Translations under genes and position numbers: made by a program | Notes under the pieces: model-generated | The model's database searches: none | What the model was told of the DNA's origin: nothing | Seen by the model: only the letters and a program-made list of their open reading frames with translations | Shown here: piece after piece, positions 44,722 to 54,851 of the stretch | Layout: each line of letters starts with the position of its first letter | Numbering within the stretch: position 1 is the stretch's first letter | NCBI RefSeq assembly: GCF_001425835.1 | Contig: NZ_LMDP01000001.1 | Location: 1,545,838 to 1,609,837, forward strand | Direction: 5' to 3' | From: Afipia sp. Root123D2 | GTDB lineage: Bacteria > Pseudomonadota > Alphaproteobacteria > Rhizobiales > Xanthobacteraceae | Length of the DNA: 64,000 bases

Positions 44722-45878
44722 GTGCCGATTCTCGTCATTTTCTTACCTAATGCGTCGGCGAGCTTTCTCCAAGCCTCCAGGACGCGAATGATGTCGGATT
44801 CAGAGGTGTCCCAGCCGAGACTTATGCGGATGGCTCCCTGCGCCAGCGGCGGCGGGACGCCCATCGCGGCGAGGACATGCGACGGCTGAACCTTTCCCGA
44901 CGAACAGGCAGAGCCTGAAGATACGGCGATTCCCTCAAGATCGAACCCGATCACCGCGGTTTCTGCCTTCATTCCGGGAACCGTCGCCAAGGTCGTGTTG
45001 GGCAGCCGGGAGATTTCTCGAGAAAAAATCATCGTCTCGGGAACTGTCGCCAGACCGGTTTCCAGCTGAGCTTGAAGGACCTTCAGTCGGGCCGACTCCT
45101 GCTCCGCTGAGGCCATTGCTGCCGCCACCGCCGCCCCAAGGCCGACAATTCCGGGGACATTTTCGGTCCCGCCCCGCCGCCCTTTTTCCTGACCTCCGCC
45201 CCGGATCAAAGCATCAAACCCCGAGACGCCGTCGGCGACGACGAGCGCGCCGACTCCTTTCGGTCCACCGACCTTATGTGCAGAAATTGATAGAAGATCA
45301 CATGTTAATTGATTTATATTACACGATATTTTCGATAATGCTTGCACGGCATCGACGTGCATGACGCCGCCCGCCTGATGAACCATTGCCGCAATCGCCG
45401 GAATCGGCTGGATCGCCCCGGTTTCGTTGTTGGCCAGCATCACCGACACCAGCGAAGGAACCGGATCGTCGAGCAGGTTCCGCAAGCGTTCCAGATCGAC
45501 GACGCCCGTCCTGTCGACCGGCGCGACCGCGATATCGGCCGCGTCGAACCTGCCACCGGCAAGAACTGAAGGGTGTTCGATTGCTGAGACCATCAGCCGC
45601 TGAACCGGCGCGCCGTTCGGGCGGCGCAGGCCGGGCGTCAGCGCCAGCGCATTCGCCTCGGTGCCGCCGGACGTGAATATGACATTGCGTGCTTCCGCGC
45701 CGGTCGCCCGCGCCACCGCATTCCGCGCCTCCTCCACCAGTCGGCGGGCGGCGCGGCCCTCGGCATGGACGGATGAAGGGTTTCCGGCCACATCCCATGC
45801 GGCCTCCATTGCCGCACGCGCCTCGGGGCGCAGCGGCGCGGTCGCATTCCAGTCCAGATAAACTCTCTTACGCGTCAT
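44718..45878 (-). CDS. sufS2: cysteine desulfurase (NifS/IscS group), first gene of suf operon
   Basis: A 386-residue group I type desulfurase, unlike the SufS encoded later in the same operon. The PLP lysine is in SISAHKVGGPKGVG and the catalytic Cys325 in SSGSACSSGKV, on the long flexible loop typical of IscS/NifS. The N-terminus RVYLDWNATAPLRPEARAAM fits the family. Placement ahead of sufB matches the sufS2-B-C-D-S1-X-A layout known in Agrobacterium. It starts 257 bases from the divergent alpha/beta hydrolase; that gap must carry both promoters, but I see no strong hexamers in it. Confidence 0.92.
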   Translation of the reverse strand: MTRKRVYLDWNATAPLRPEARAAMEAAWDVAGNPSSVHAEGRAARRLVEEARNAVARATGAEARNVIFTSGGTEANALALTPGLRRPNGAPVQRLMVSAIEHPSVLAGGRFDAADIAVAPVDRTGVVDLERLRNLLDDPVPSLVSVMLANNETGAIQPIPAIAAMVHQAGGVMHVDAVQALSKISCNINQLTCDLLSISAHKVGGPKGVGALVVADGVSGFDALIRGGGQEKGRRGGTENVPGIVGLGAAVAAAMASAEQESARLKVLQAQLETGLATVPETMIFSREISRLPNTTLATVPGMKAETAVIGFDLEGIAVSSGSACSSGKVQPSHVLAAMGVPPPLAQGAIRISLGWDTSESDIIRVLEAWRKLADALGKKMTRIGT

Positions 45879-46135
45879 ACCGTCGCCGTCTCCGGAAATC
45901 GGGGGAAAATGCCCATCCGGCTCCCCCTTACAACCCCCGTCACGGACCTGAATGGACCGCGACAGGGTTCAAGATGCTTGCTTTTTGCCCCTCGCCTCAT
46001 GTTAGAACGCCGGCCTCCGGTTCACCTCACGTCGTCATCTTGCACCCGACGACTCCAGTCGAAGCCTCGTTGGGGAGGTTGCCGACACAGGTTGCAGGCC
46101 AACACGGCGTCACCTGAACATATCAAGGAACATCG

Positions 46136-46783
46136 ATGCCCGAAGTTATTTTCACCGGTCCCGCAGGCCGCCTCGAAGGCCGCTATCATCCGGCGAAGCA
46201 GAAGAACGCGCCGATCGCGATGGTGCTGCATCCGCACCCTCAGTTCCACGGCACGATGAACCACCAGATCGTCTATCAGGTCTACTACTCCTTCGTCGCC
46301 CGCGGCTTCTCGGTCCTGCGTTTCAATTTCCGCGGCGTCGGCCGCAGCCAGGGATCGTTCGATCACGGCACCGGAGAACTGTCCGACGCAGCTGCGGCAC
46401 TGGACTGGGCACAGACCATCAATCCGGAAGCGCGGGCCTGCTGGGTCGCGGGCTTCTCCTTCGGTGCTTGGATCGGCATGCAATTGTTGATGCGCCGGCC
46501 GGAAGTCGAGGGCTTCATCTCGATCGCGCCGCCCGCCAATCTTTACGACTTCTCGTTCCTCGCGCCCTGCCCGTCGTCAGGCCTGATCGTTCATGGCGAC
46601 AAGGACATCGTCGTTCCGCAGAAGGACGTCAACACGCTGGTCGAGAAGCTCAAGACCCAAAAGGGTATCGTCATCGACCAGCAGGTCATTCCCGGCGCCA
46701 ACCATTTCTTCGAAGGCAAGCTCGAACCGCTGATGGAATCGGTGACGTCCTATCTCGACATGCGGCTTGCCAACGTCCGCTGA
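46136..46783 (+). CDS. alpha/beta hydrolase
   Basis: A 215-residue protein with the alpha/beta-hydrolase fold. The nucleophile elbow is GFSFGAW (Ser near residue 111), with the acid in VHGDKDIVVP and the histidine in GANHFF, a complete triad. HPHPQFHGTMNHQIV near the N-terminus marks the small bacterial subgroup that is often divergent from suf operons in this family. The substrate is unknown. AAGGAA precedes the ATG. A hairpin follows the stop and separates it from a convergent GST gene. Confidence 0.87.
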   Translation: MPEVIFTGPAGRLEGRYHPAKQKNAPIAMVLHPHPQFHGTMNHQIVYQVYYSFVARGFSVLRFNFRGVGRSQGSFDHGTGELSDAAAALDWAQTINPEARACWVAGFSFGAWIGMQLLMRRPEVEGFISIAPPANLYDFSFLAPCPSSGLIVHGDKDIVVPQKDVNTLVEKLKTQKGIVIDQQVIPGANHFFEGKLEPLMESVTSYLDMRLANVR

Positions 46784-46806
46784 CGCCCGGCTGATTGCTT
46801 CAAAAC

Positions 46807-46839
46807 AAACGGCGTGAACATTACCGTTCGCGCCGTTTT
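46807..46839. terminator. probable bidirectional terminator between hydrolase and GST genes
   Basis: AAACGGCGTGAAC (46807-46819) pairs with GTTCGCGCCGTTT (46826-46838), with one T-G pair and a 6-base loop. TTTT closes the plus-strand side, and CAAAAC on the left gives TTTTG on the minus strand. It lies between converging genes. The short T runs make it weaker than the other two. Confidence 0.6.
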
Positions 46840-46860
46840 GCGTTTAGGCAACTGAAGTCC

Positions 46861-47535
46861 TCAAGCTGCCGCTTTTCCTTCATGTATCAGCATGTACGCG
46901 TTGTGCTTATTCAGGAAGGCGCGCAGCAACTCGGGATAGTTCTCGCTCACAGCCTTGCGCACCGAAGGCCGCTCGCGAAGGCTTTGCCGCCAACGCGCGA
47001 TCTTCGGCTTGTCGGCGAGAATGCCGAAATCGCCGATCTCATCGAACACATCGAAATAGCGGAACACCGGTGCGAACACGGCATCGACCAGAGAGAACGT
47101 GTCACCGTCGAACCATGGAGCTGCGACCAGACGCTCTTCGAGCCGCGCAAAACGTTGTTCTGACTGCTTCACCTTGGCTTCAAACGTTGCCTTGTCTTGC
47201 GCTGTCTCAAGTCCCCAGATATCGCCAAGAACGGTTGAGCCGAACTCGATCCACGCGCGATGCTCGGCACGGGTGAGCGGGTCTCTCGGGTGCAGCGGCT
47301 TCAGCTGCGTCTCTTCGAGATATTCGAGGATGACCGCGGACTCGAATACGACACTGTCACCAACCTGCAGCACCGGAACCTTGCCGAGCGGTGAGATCTT
47401 CAGGAACCAGTCCGGCTTGTTATCGAGATCGATGTCGATCCGCTCGAACGGCACGCCTTTCTCCGTGAGCGAAATTACCGCGCGCTGTACGTAAGGGCAG
47501 AGTTTGTGGCTGATGAGCTTGAGTGGGGCGGTCAT
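46861..47535 (-). CDS. glutathione S-transferase family protein
   Basis: A 224-residue GST. The thioredoxin-like N-terminal domain contains SHKLCPYVQRA, with a cysteine at the catalytic site as in omega/beta-type GSTs, then PLGKVPVLQVGDSVVFESA for glutathione binding. The helical C-terminal domain follows. It may act as a thiol transferase or detoxification enzyme. I start at ATG 47535, with AAGGA seven bases upstream; the frame's upstream ten codons are not conserved-looking. The gene stands alone. Confidence 0.88.
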   Translation of the reverse strand: MTAPLKLISHKLCPYVQRAVISLTEKGVPFERIDIDLDNKPDWFLKISPLGKVPVLQVGDSVVFESAVILEYLEETQLKPLHPRDPLTRAEHRAWIEFGSTVLGDIWGLETAQDKATFEAKVKQSEQRFARLEERLVAAPWFDGDTFSLVDAVFAPVFRYFDVFDEIGDFGILADKPKIARWRQSLRERPSVRKAVSENYPELLRAFLNKHNAYMLIHEGKAAA

Positions 47536-47723
47536 GGCGTCATCCTTGCAAGCGGCGCATGGCAAGCGCTCGCGAAATGCGGCAGCGGGTCCGGCACACC
47601 GCGCCCCGTGTCACCTGCAGCAGGTGAAGGCCAATGATGATTGCTTCCGGGGAGGGCATAACGAACTCGCTAATTAAATGCAGATGCATTCAAATAACGC
47701 GGTCGCTGACGTCCCGTCAAGTT

Positions 47724-48839
47724 TCATGCACTTGCATTAAATCCCGGTTTCGCGAGAACCCCGCCGGTTAGCGGCCGTATCACCCCCGTGGTGCCGGGAA
47801 ATGTCAGCGGCAAACCTTTCAGACTGCGCACGGCCAAATAGGCAAAAGCCTGAGCCTCGATGGCATCTCCCAACCAACCGGACCCAGTCGCCGTCTCGAC
47901 GACAGCCGGTGCAAGCCGCTGGTCCAGCATCCGCATCAGGGTCGGGTTGTTGGCACCCCCGCCGGCCACGATCCAACTTTTGGGTGGTGCAGGCAGCATC
48001 TCGACAATGCGAGCGATTGAGGCGGCCGTGAATGCTGTCAGCGTCGCCGCGCCGTCATCCGGGATCGTGGTGTCGACGGTCAACGCCGCAAAGGCATTGC
48101 GATCGAGCGATTTCGGCGGAAGCGTTTTGAAGAACGGATGGTCAATCGCACGTGCAATCCAGTTTTCGTCAACGCGTCCGCGCGCTGCATGTCGACCATC
48201 GCGATCGACAGCCTCGCCAATCGTGCGCAGCATGAAGTCATCGAGCAAGGCGTTGCCAGGACCGGTATCGCAGGCGATCAGCGTATCACCGTCGACGTAG
48301 GTGATATTCGCGACTCCGCCGATATTGAGTACCGCCACGGGGCCCACACGATCGAGCGTCCGGACCAGCGCGCGATGATAAACCGGCACCAGCGGCGCGC
48401 CCTGCCCGCCTGTTGCGACATCGGCGGCGCGCAGATCGAACACGACCGGGAATTGCAGCGCCTTCGCTAACGCGTCACCGTCACCGATCTGGACCGTCAA
48501 TCGATCTGCCGGGCGGTGCAAAACCGTCTGCCCATGAAACCCGACAACGTCGATATCGCTACGGGCAAGACGGTGTTGCGTCAGAAATGACTCAACCGCT
48601 TCGGCGTGTGCGTCTGTCACCAGCCGCTCAGCATCCCTGACCACGCCGGGACGTGCGTCGCGGCCGGAGAGCGTGGCGGCGACAGCCAGTGCCTCCCTCA
48701 ACAACACGCGCTCGGCAGCGGAATAGACCCTATAGCCGGTGGGACCAAAACCGCCGAGCAGTTCGCCATCGGTTTTCAGCAATGCGACATCGACGCCATC
48801 CAGGGACGTTCCGCTCATCAGACCAATTGCTGTCAGCAC
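47724..48839 (-). CDS. anmK: anhydro-N-acetylmuramic acid kinase
   Basis: A 371-residue kinase that opens and phosphorylates anhMurNAc during cell-wall recycling. The N-terminal TAIGLMSGTSLDGVDVALL is a clear family signature, followed by VDVVGFHGQTVLHRP and the nucleotide-binding CDTGPGNALLDD. GTG 48839 is chosen because GGGGA is seven bases upstream and the MSGTS motif then sits at the usual distance; the frame extends to 48896. It is divergent from tyrS with 99 bases between, an arrangement common in alphaproteobacteria. Confidence 0.94.
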   Translation of the reverse strand: MLTAIGLMSGTSLDGVDVALLKTDGELLGGFGPTGYRVYSAAERVLLREALAVAATLSGRDARPGVVRDAERLVTDAHAEAVESFLTQHRLARSDIDVVGFHGQTVLHRPADRLTVQIGDGDALAKALQFPVVFDLRAADVATGGQGAPLVPVYHRALVRTLDRVGPVAVLNIGGVANITYVDGDTLIACDTGPGNALLDDFMLRTIGEAVDRDGRHAARGRVDENWIARAIDHPFFKTLPPKSLDRNAFAALTVDTTIPDDGAATLTAFTAASIARIVEMLPAPPKSWIVAGGGANNPTLMRMLDQRLAPAVVETATGSGWLGDAIEAQAFAYLAVRSLKGLPLTFPGTTGVIRPLTGGVLAKPGFNASA

Positions 48840-48938
48840 ATCTGTTCCCCGATCTCGCCCGCTCGGTTGAATCCGACGCTCAACCTGATACACCACAGGC
48901 CGGCCCGATCGGGCGCGACCTCACACGAGTATCCTTAA

Positions 48939-50192
48939 ATGAGTGCTTACAAATCCGAATTCCTGAACGTCCTGCAGGCCCGGGGCTTCATCCATCAGGT
49001 CTCCGAACCCGATGCGCTGGACGCGCTCGCGGTCAAGGGACCTATCACGGGTTATATCGGATTTGACTGCACTGCGGCGTCGCTTCATGTCGGCCATCTG
49101 CTCCAGATCATGATGCTGCGCTGGATGCAGCAGACCGGCCACCAACCTATCGCGCTGATGGGCGGCGGCACCACCCGCGTCGGCGATCCGTCCGGCAAGG
49201 ATGAGAGCCGCAAGATCCTGACCGATGCCGACATTGCCGCCAACCTCGCCGGCATCCGCACCGTGTTCGATAAATTCCTGACGTTCGGCGACGGCAAGAC
49301 CGACGCGCTGATGCTCAACAACAACGACTGGCTGGCGCCGCTCAATTACATCGATTTTCTGCGCGATGTCGGCAAGCATTTCTCCGTCAACCGGATGCTG
49401 TCGTTCGACTCGGTGAAATTGCGACTGGAGCGGCAGCACGAATTGTCGTTCCTCGAATTCAACTACATGCTGCTGCAGGCCTACGATTTCGTCGAGCTAC
49501 ACAAGCGTACCGGATGCGTGCTGCAGATGGGCGGCTCGGACCAATGGGGCAACATTGTCAACGGCATCGATCTCGGCCGCCGCATGGCGGGCGCGCAATT
49601 GTTCGCACTGACCTCTCCGCTTCTCACCACATCGTCCGGCGCCAAGATGGGCAAGACGGCCGCCGGCGCGCTGTGGCTCAATGCCGATCTCGTCAGCCCA
49701 TACGATTACTGGCAGTACTGGCGTAACACTGAAGACGGCGACGTCGAGCGTTTCCTCAAGTTGTTCACGGTGCTGCCGCTGGATGAGATCGCCAAGCTCG
49801 CCGCGCTCAAGGGACAGGACATCAACGAAGCCAAGAAGGTGCTCGCCACCGAAGCGACAGCACTGGTTCACGGCCGTGCAGCCGCCGAAACGGCATCCGA
49901 GACCGCGCGGCAGACCTTCGAGCAAGGCGCCATTGCGAGCGACCTGCCAACGCTGGAAGTGTCGGCCGCCGAATTTGCCTCCGGCATTGGGGTCGTGGGA
50001 TTGTTTGTGAAAGCGGGCCTTGTCGCATCGAACGGTGAAGCGCGGCGCCAGATCAAGGGTGGCGGCCTGCGCGTCAACGACGTTGCGGTGACCGACGAGA
50101 AAATGACCTTGTCGAAGACCGATCTGACGCCCGAGGGCGTGGTCAAGCTGTCGATGGGCCGCAAGCGACACGTGCTGTTGAAGCCGGTCTGA
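48939..50192 (+). CDS. tyrS: tyrosyl-tRNA synthetase
   Basis: A 417-residue class I synthetase that charges tRNA-Tyr. The HIGH-like motif is HVGHL at residues 50-54 and the KMSKS-like motif appears as [13 protein letters not shown]. The tyrosine-site stretch [16 protein letters not shown] and the C-terminal S4-like domain ([20 protein letters not shown]) are intact. The ribosome site before the ATG is weak. It converges on the large AsmA-like gene with a 12-base gap. Confidence 0.97.
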   Translation: MSAYKSEFLNVLQARGFIHQVSEPDALDALAVKGPITGYIGFDCTAASLHVGHLLQIMMLRWMQQTGHQPIALMGGGTTRVGDPSGKDESRKILTDADIAANLAGIRTVFDKFLTFGDGKTDALMLNNNDWLAPLNYIDFLRDVGKHFSVNRMLSFDSVKLRLERQHELSFLEFNYMLLQAYDFVELHKRTGCVLQMGGSDQWGNIVNGIDLGRRMAGAQLFALTSPLLTTSSGAKMGKTAAGALWLNADLVSPYDYWQYWRNTEDGDVERFLKLFTVLPLDEIAKLAALKGQDINEAKKVLATEATALVHGRAAAETASETARQTFEQGAIASDLPTLEVSAAEFASGIGVVGLFVKAGLVASNGEARRQIKGGGLRVNDVAVTDEKMTLSKTDLTPEGVVKLSMGRKRHVLLKPV

Positions 50193-50204
50193 CGGCAAGC
50201 GTTA

Positions 50205-53200
50205 CTAGCGGTTGATGTTCGGCGGATCGGAGGCGAAGTCCGGCGGCATTGCCTGCTTTCCAGTGCCGAATTCGAAGATCTTGCGGAACACGCCGGGCGC
50301 CATCGCCGAAATCGGATTGACCCGGAGCACCGGCGCGCCGGGGGTGCCGACCACCTCGTAGGTGATCCCGATCAGGCCTTCATTGCTGCCACCTCCGAGC
50401 ACCAGTCCGACGATCGGAATCTGGCCGAAGATATTGTTCAATCCGTACATCGGCACGAACGTGCCGCTCATGCGTACCTGATTGGCGCGATAGTCGATGC
50501 TGCCTTCGATGGTCGCGCCGACGCTCGGGCCGCGAACGACACCATCCTTGATGCGCAATTCGCCTGTCTGCCGGGTGAACTCCGTGCGCATCGCCGAGAA
50601 GCCGACGCCGGACTGACTTGCACCCCCGCCATTAGCCACGACACGATCGAGCGCTGCCTCGCCCTTGATCTTGAAGTTGCTGACGTTGAGCAATCCTTCC
50701 TGCGGCGCGGAGTCAGCCGTCGGCGGATCCAGGGCGACCCACATGTTGCCGCCGAACATTTTCGGATAGGTGTCCGTGAAGCGGAAGAACGCGCCGGCGT
50801 CATTGGTTTCGAGATATAGAACTTCTCGGCCGCCTTGCGTGCGTGAACGCAGGCTGCCGGTTACTGGCGTATCCCGCCCGAGCTTGCCGTTGAGCGAAAA
50901 CGTCTTGATCGTGCCGTTGCGGCGCGACAGCTTGACGTCAAGGCTACGAATGGCCTCGCCGTAGAAGCCGGCAACGGCGCCGAGTTTTGCGTCGACATCG
51001 ATATCGATCATTTTTTGCTTGGTCTTGGAGTCGGCATCCTTACCGGACATCGCGCCCTTGATGAAGCCGCGCCCGTCGAACACGTCACCACGCATCACGA
51101 CCTTGAGCGTCCCATCCGCGGCCCGGTCGGCCTTTAGTGTCGCCTTGTCGCCTTCCGAGGGCGAGAAGGTCGGGAACGAGGCGCTGACGATGTCGTTGTT
51201 TTGATCGACCTCGAGGGCACCCTTGATCGAAGCGCCGTTGCCTTCGATGACAATGTCCTCGAACCGTGTTCCCTGCGGCTTCTGAACGACATTGAAAGTG
51301 ACCTTGCTGGCCTTGCCCGCAACCTTGGTCCAGCCCGGAAGAATGTTGTCGATGCGCGCCGCTGTCAGATCCGCCTCGACGCCGAACTTGTTCTCGTGGT
51401 CACCTTCTCCGATCTTTCCGGTGAGTTTGATCGGAATAGCGCCGCTGACCGCAGAGCCGAGATCGACGCCAAGGCGCGCGCGACTGGCATCGTCGAGGGT
51501 TGCGGCAACGCGAATATCCGCGTCGCCATCAGCGTTCTTGCGATAGTCCAGTGCGGCGGGCTGACCCGCGATCTTGACGTCACCCTTGACGCGCACCCCC
51601 TGATTGTCGGCAACGACCTTGAGCGAATTCGCCTCCAGCTTCTGGTTCATCGCCAGCTTGTCGACAGCAAGCGCGCCGAGATCGACGCTGACGGAATAGA
51701 CAGTATCTTCCTTGGTCAGCGCGTTCTTCAGCGGCATGTTCAGCGTCACCACTGCCGCGACCGTTCCCTTGCTGGAACTGGGGTCGATCAACGCGCTGTT
51801 GACGTCGCTCAGCCGGTCCGACCGCAGGATTTCCGCAGCTGCGGGCACCGGCCCTTCGACCTTGAAGCGGACACGGGCGGGTGCCGGCTTTGGCACAAGG
51901 TCCGGAACCTCGAACACCACGTCGGAAAGATTCATCTTACGGCCCGAAGGCGTATCGACCATGCCCTGCCCGATGGTCACCCTCGCGGTGCGTCCAGAAA
52001 TACGTCCCTTGAGGTCGGCATCCCGGACTGATGGCAGATCATCGAGCGGTGTCAGCACCACGTTGCTCGCCGAGAAATTCACCGACAAGCCCTCGTCCGG
52101 AATCGGAGGCCCACCGCGCGCGAGCGTATGGATCGGCGCGTTCACCGCAATGTCGAGATGCTGGAGCGTTCCGCCGCCGATGCGCTGGATGGTCCATTCA
52201 CGCACTTCAGGCACCACCAGAATCGGCCAGATGTTCTTGAATGCCGTGGCCGGCATCGCCGTCGTCGCCAGTCCCAGCTTGAGCCGGGCCTCGGGACCCG
52301 AATAGTCGAGCGCACCGGATCCTGCGACACCGATATCCCCGTTGCTGATATCGCATTGTGTCAGCAGCACCCGTCGGCCGGGCGTATCGAACTGGATACG
52401 CACCGCGACGCGATTGAAGATCACGGGATTAGCGTCGTGGATATCGGTCAGGACAATGGTGCCGCCGCTCAAGCCAAGCTGCCAGTTCGGAATATTGCCG
52501 TTCGGCGGCTCAAGGTGCGCCAGCAACGTGATGCGGTTGGCTCCCGAAGTTACCTGGAATGGTGCAGTCATGACGCGCCGTCCGGCGTCCCATTCAAGTT
52601 TGGCCTCGATGCGATCGATATGCATCGGATATTCGGGCACATTCCTGTCGACGACATTCCCTTCACCCACCAGGAGTTCGCCCTTGAGGAAGGTCGGCAA
52701 TCCATCGCGGCCGATTTCACCGCGCAATTGCGCCGAGAGCGGCATATCTTCAGCGGTGAAACTGAAATCCTTCAGACGCATCGCCAGCAGGAGATTTTTG
52801 GTCGGAACCTTGTCGGCAACCACCTCCACGGCGCGAACGCCGTTGGACGGAGCGCCGACGCCGACCTTGAGCGACCACGCCTGCTTGCCTTCCTCGCCGA
52901 CACTCAAAGCCACGCCGCCGGATGTCGGGCGGCGCAGCGTCAGGGTGATGTTATTAAACGTGAAACGGTTTTTACTTTGCTGGTCATCGACGGTGAGGAC
53001 ACCGTTGCGCAATCCGATTTCGTTGAGGCTCTGACCGTCCAGTCCCTTGGAGCCAATGCTATCGAGCCAGTCCAGCACCGCAAGCAGACCGCTTGTTCGG
53101 ACATTCGTCGTAGCTGACGAAGATGCGGCCGGGGATTGCGAGGGAACGCCGGCAGATTCGGCGACTGTTGCACCCGGAACCGCAACGCCGGGACGCGCCG

Positions 53201-53921
53201 GAACCTTGCCGGTCGCAAGCGGCTGAGAATTGTTGCCAGTCGAGACGATCACATCACCGTCTGGCGTGATGCGTACCGACAGTTCAGCGCCGACGAGACG
53301 GAGAGTCTCCGCGCGCAGCTGCCCCAGCATGAGCGCGGTGCCCGACAACTTGACTTCCGCCTTCGGTGCGCTGGCGACGATCGCATGACTGCTGTCTCGC
53401 ACGACGATATCGCGCACCCGCACCGCGATTCGGATTCGGCCCGCGCGCTCGATCTGCGTGCCGCCGACTTCGACGGTGTGATCGTGGCCGAGGTTTTCCT
53501 CGATCGCCGAAGCGAGCCACGGCGTTGCGATGTCCAGATTGATCGGCCCTGCGCCAAGCCGCAGCCACAAGCCACCGAACCCGACAAAGAACAGAAGCGC
53601 CAGACCCGCGACGACCATGGCGGTTCGTCTGACCCAGGGTTGGACGAACATTCGCCTGTTGAATGCACGTATCCGGTCTCGTGTCCGGTGCCATCCGAAA
53701 CCACGGCGCTTCAGCAGCTTGCGCGCCTGATTGCTCGCCACCTCGTCTTCATGGCACCAGGCGATATCATCCCAGCGCAAATGTCGCTCGGTTGCTCGGG
53801 TTTGCGATGCTTTTTTCGGATCGGAGTCTGGCATCGACCTGCGAGGTTGGCGCTGAGTATGAGTCTGGCTCCCGCCGGGCTTGTGAGCGTCGATCTTTGA
53901 CGATCGCTCGTTCGGCGGCAT
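50205..53921 (-). CDS. large AsmA-like/DUF3971 inner-membrane protein
   Basis: A 1238-residue protein with a basic cytoplasmic start, one transmembrane helix (TAMVVAGLALLFFVGFGGLWL, residues about 106-126) and a very long periplasmic part made of beta-strand repeats. The layout and the DUF3971/AsmA-like C-terminal segment (GLNNIFGQIPIVGLVLGG, ITYEVVGTPGAPVLRVNP) match YhdP-type proteins, which are thought to form hydrophobic grooves that carry lipids to the outer membrane. A Ser/Ala/Pro-rich spacer occurs near residue 250. ATG 53921 is chosen; an ATG at 53834 is also possible. It is divergent from the peroxiredoxin gene. Confidence 0.87.
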   Translation of the reverse strand: MPPNERSSKIDAHKPGGSQTHTQRQPRRSMPDSDPKKASQTRATERHLRWDDIAWCHEDEVASNQARKLLKRRGFGWHRTRDRIRAFNRRMFVQPWVRRTAMVVAGLALLFFVGFGGLWLRLGAGPINLDIATPWLASAIEENLGHDHTVEVGGTQIERAGRIRIAVRVRDIVVRDSSHAIVASAPKAEVKLSGTALMLGQLRAETLRLVGAELSVRITPDGDVIVSTGNNSQPLATGKVPARPGVAVPGATVAESAGVPSQSPAASSSATTNVRTSGLLAVLDWLDSIGSKGLDGQSLNEIGLRNGVLTVDDQQSKNRFTFNNITLTLRRPTSGGVALSVGEEGKQAWSLKVGVGAPSNGVRAVEVVADKVPTKNLLLAMRLKDFSFTAEDMPLSAQLRGEIGRDGLPTFLKGELLVGEGNVVDRNVPEYPMHIDRIEAKLEWDAGRRVMTAPFQVTSGANRITLLAHLEPPNGNIPNWQLGLSGGTIVLTDIHDANPVIFNRVAVRIQFDTPGRRVLLTQCDISNGDIGVAGSGALDYSGPEARLKLGLATTAMPATAFKNIWPILVVPEVREWTIQRIGGGTLQHLDIAVNAPIHTLARGGPPIPDEGLSVNFSASNVVLTPLDDLPSVRDADLKGRISGRTARVTIGQGMVDTPSGRKMNLSDVVFEVPDLVPKPAPARVRFKVEGPVPAAAEILRSDRLSDVNSALIDPSSSKGTVAAVVTLNMPLKNALTKEDTVYSVSVDLGALAVDKLAMNQKLEANSLKVVADNQGVRVKGDVKIAGQPAALDYRKNADGDADIRVAATLDDASRARLGVDLGSAVSGAIPIKLTGKIGEGDHENKFGVEADLTAARIDNILPGWTKVAGKASKVTFNVVQKPQGTRFEDIVIEGNGASIKGALEVDQNNDIVSASFPTFSPSEGDKATLKADRAADGTLKVVMRGDVFDGRGFIKGAMSGKDADSKTKQKMIDIDVDAKLGAVAGFYGEAIRSLDVKLSRRNGTIKTFSLNGKLGRDTPVTGSLRSRTQGGREVLYLETNDAGAFFRFTDTYPKMFGGNMWVALDPPTADSAPQEGLLNVSNFKIKGEAALDRVVANGGGASQSGVGFSAMRTEFTRQTGELRIKDGVVRGPSVGATIEGSIDYRANQVRMSGTFVPMYGLNNIFGQIPIVGLVLGGGSNEGLIGITYEVVGTPGAPVLRVNPISAMAPGVFRKIFEFGTGKQAMPPDFASDPPNINR

Positions 53922-54095
53922 CGCTGCCAATCCTCGTTTGCAATTGTAACCCGTCCGACAATGGACGCTGGGATTCCCTTGTCAGCATACCCCGGGAGCC
54001 GCAGATTTGCACAGCAGCAGAACCCTGAAATAGCGCCTGACGACTGTTGCTATATCGAGATAAAAGACCCGCTGAAAGCGACGAAAGGAAGGCGT

Positions 54096-54749
54096 ATGCC
54101 CAAGAAAACGCGCAAGAAAACAGGAAACACGCCGACCACGGCCGAGTCCGGACGGGCGCTCCGGAAAGCCTCCGCCAAAACGCCTGCCGGCGGGACGGAT
54201 GCGGCAAAAAAGACCGTCGACCGAAAGGGTGCCGGCAAGCCTGCGAAGAAGCTGACCACAAAGAAAGCCGCGATCCGCAAGGTCGGCGGACTGGCCGAGG
54301 GCGATCCGGCCCCAGCGTTTCTCCTGCCGCGCGATGGCGGAGAATCGGTGTCGCTCGCGGATTATGCGGGCCGAAAGCTGGTGATCTTTTTCTATCCGCG
54401 GGCCGACACGCCCGGCTGCACCCTTGAGGCGATGGATTTCAGCCGCCTCGCCGACGCTTTTGCCGCGAGCCAAACGGCTGTCCTCGGTATCTCGGCGGAC
54501 CCGGTCAAAGCTCAGAACAAGTTCAGGGACAAACACAGCCTCGCCGTCCCGCTCGCTTCAGACGAGGAGCACCAGACGCTCGAACGGTTCGGTGTCTGGG
54601 GAGAAAAATCCATGTATGGCAAGATCTTTATGGGAATTGTTCGCACAACAGTTCTGATTGACTCCGACGGAACAATCGCCCGGATCTGGCGCAATGTCCG
54701 CGTGCCCGGACACGCCGGCGAGGTGCTCGCCGCAGCTCGCGCACTATAG
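54096..54749 (+). CDS. bcp: Bcp/PrxQ peroxiredoxin with Lys-rich N-terminal extension
   Basis: A 217-residue thiol peroxidase. The first 65 residues are an unusual Lys/Ala/Thr-rich tail (KKTRKKTG...KKLTTKKAA). The AhpC/TSA-like domain follows, with the peroxidatic Cys108 in PRADTPGCTLEAMDF. In typical PrxQ the resolving cysteine is five residues later, but Met113 stands there and the protein has no other cysteine, so it should work as a 1-Cys enzyme with an outside thiol. AGGAAGG precedes the ATG; the frame upstream is not conserved-looking. Confidence 0.91.
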   Translation: MPKKTRKKTGNTPTTAESGRALRKASAKTPAGGTDAAKKTVDRKGAGKPAKKLTTKKAAIRKVGGLAEGDPAPAFLLPRDGGESVSLADYAGRKLVIFFYPRADTPGCTLEAMDFSRLADAFAASQTAVLGISADPVKAQNKFRDKHSLAVPLASDEEHQTLERFGVWGEKSMYGKIFMGIVRTTVLIDSDGTIARIWRNVRVPGHAGEVLAAARAL

Positions 54750-54851
54750 AATTCGTCGCACTTCATTTTCCGAAAATTAACCATGGCGGGGTCAAATCGG
54801 CGTCGGAAGTAAGTCAACAGGATCCGTACATCTGTTGGCGCAGGAGTGCTG

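Noticed and set aside
51201-53117. Long plus-strand frames inside the AsmA-like gene
   Set aside because: Several overlapping frames with Arg-rich composition; the minus-strand frame is continuous over 3.7 kb with a signal anchor and a domain match.
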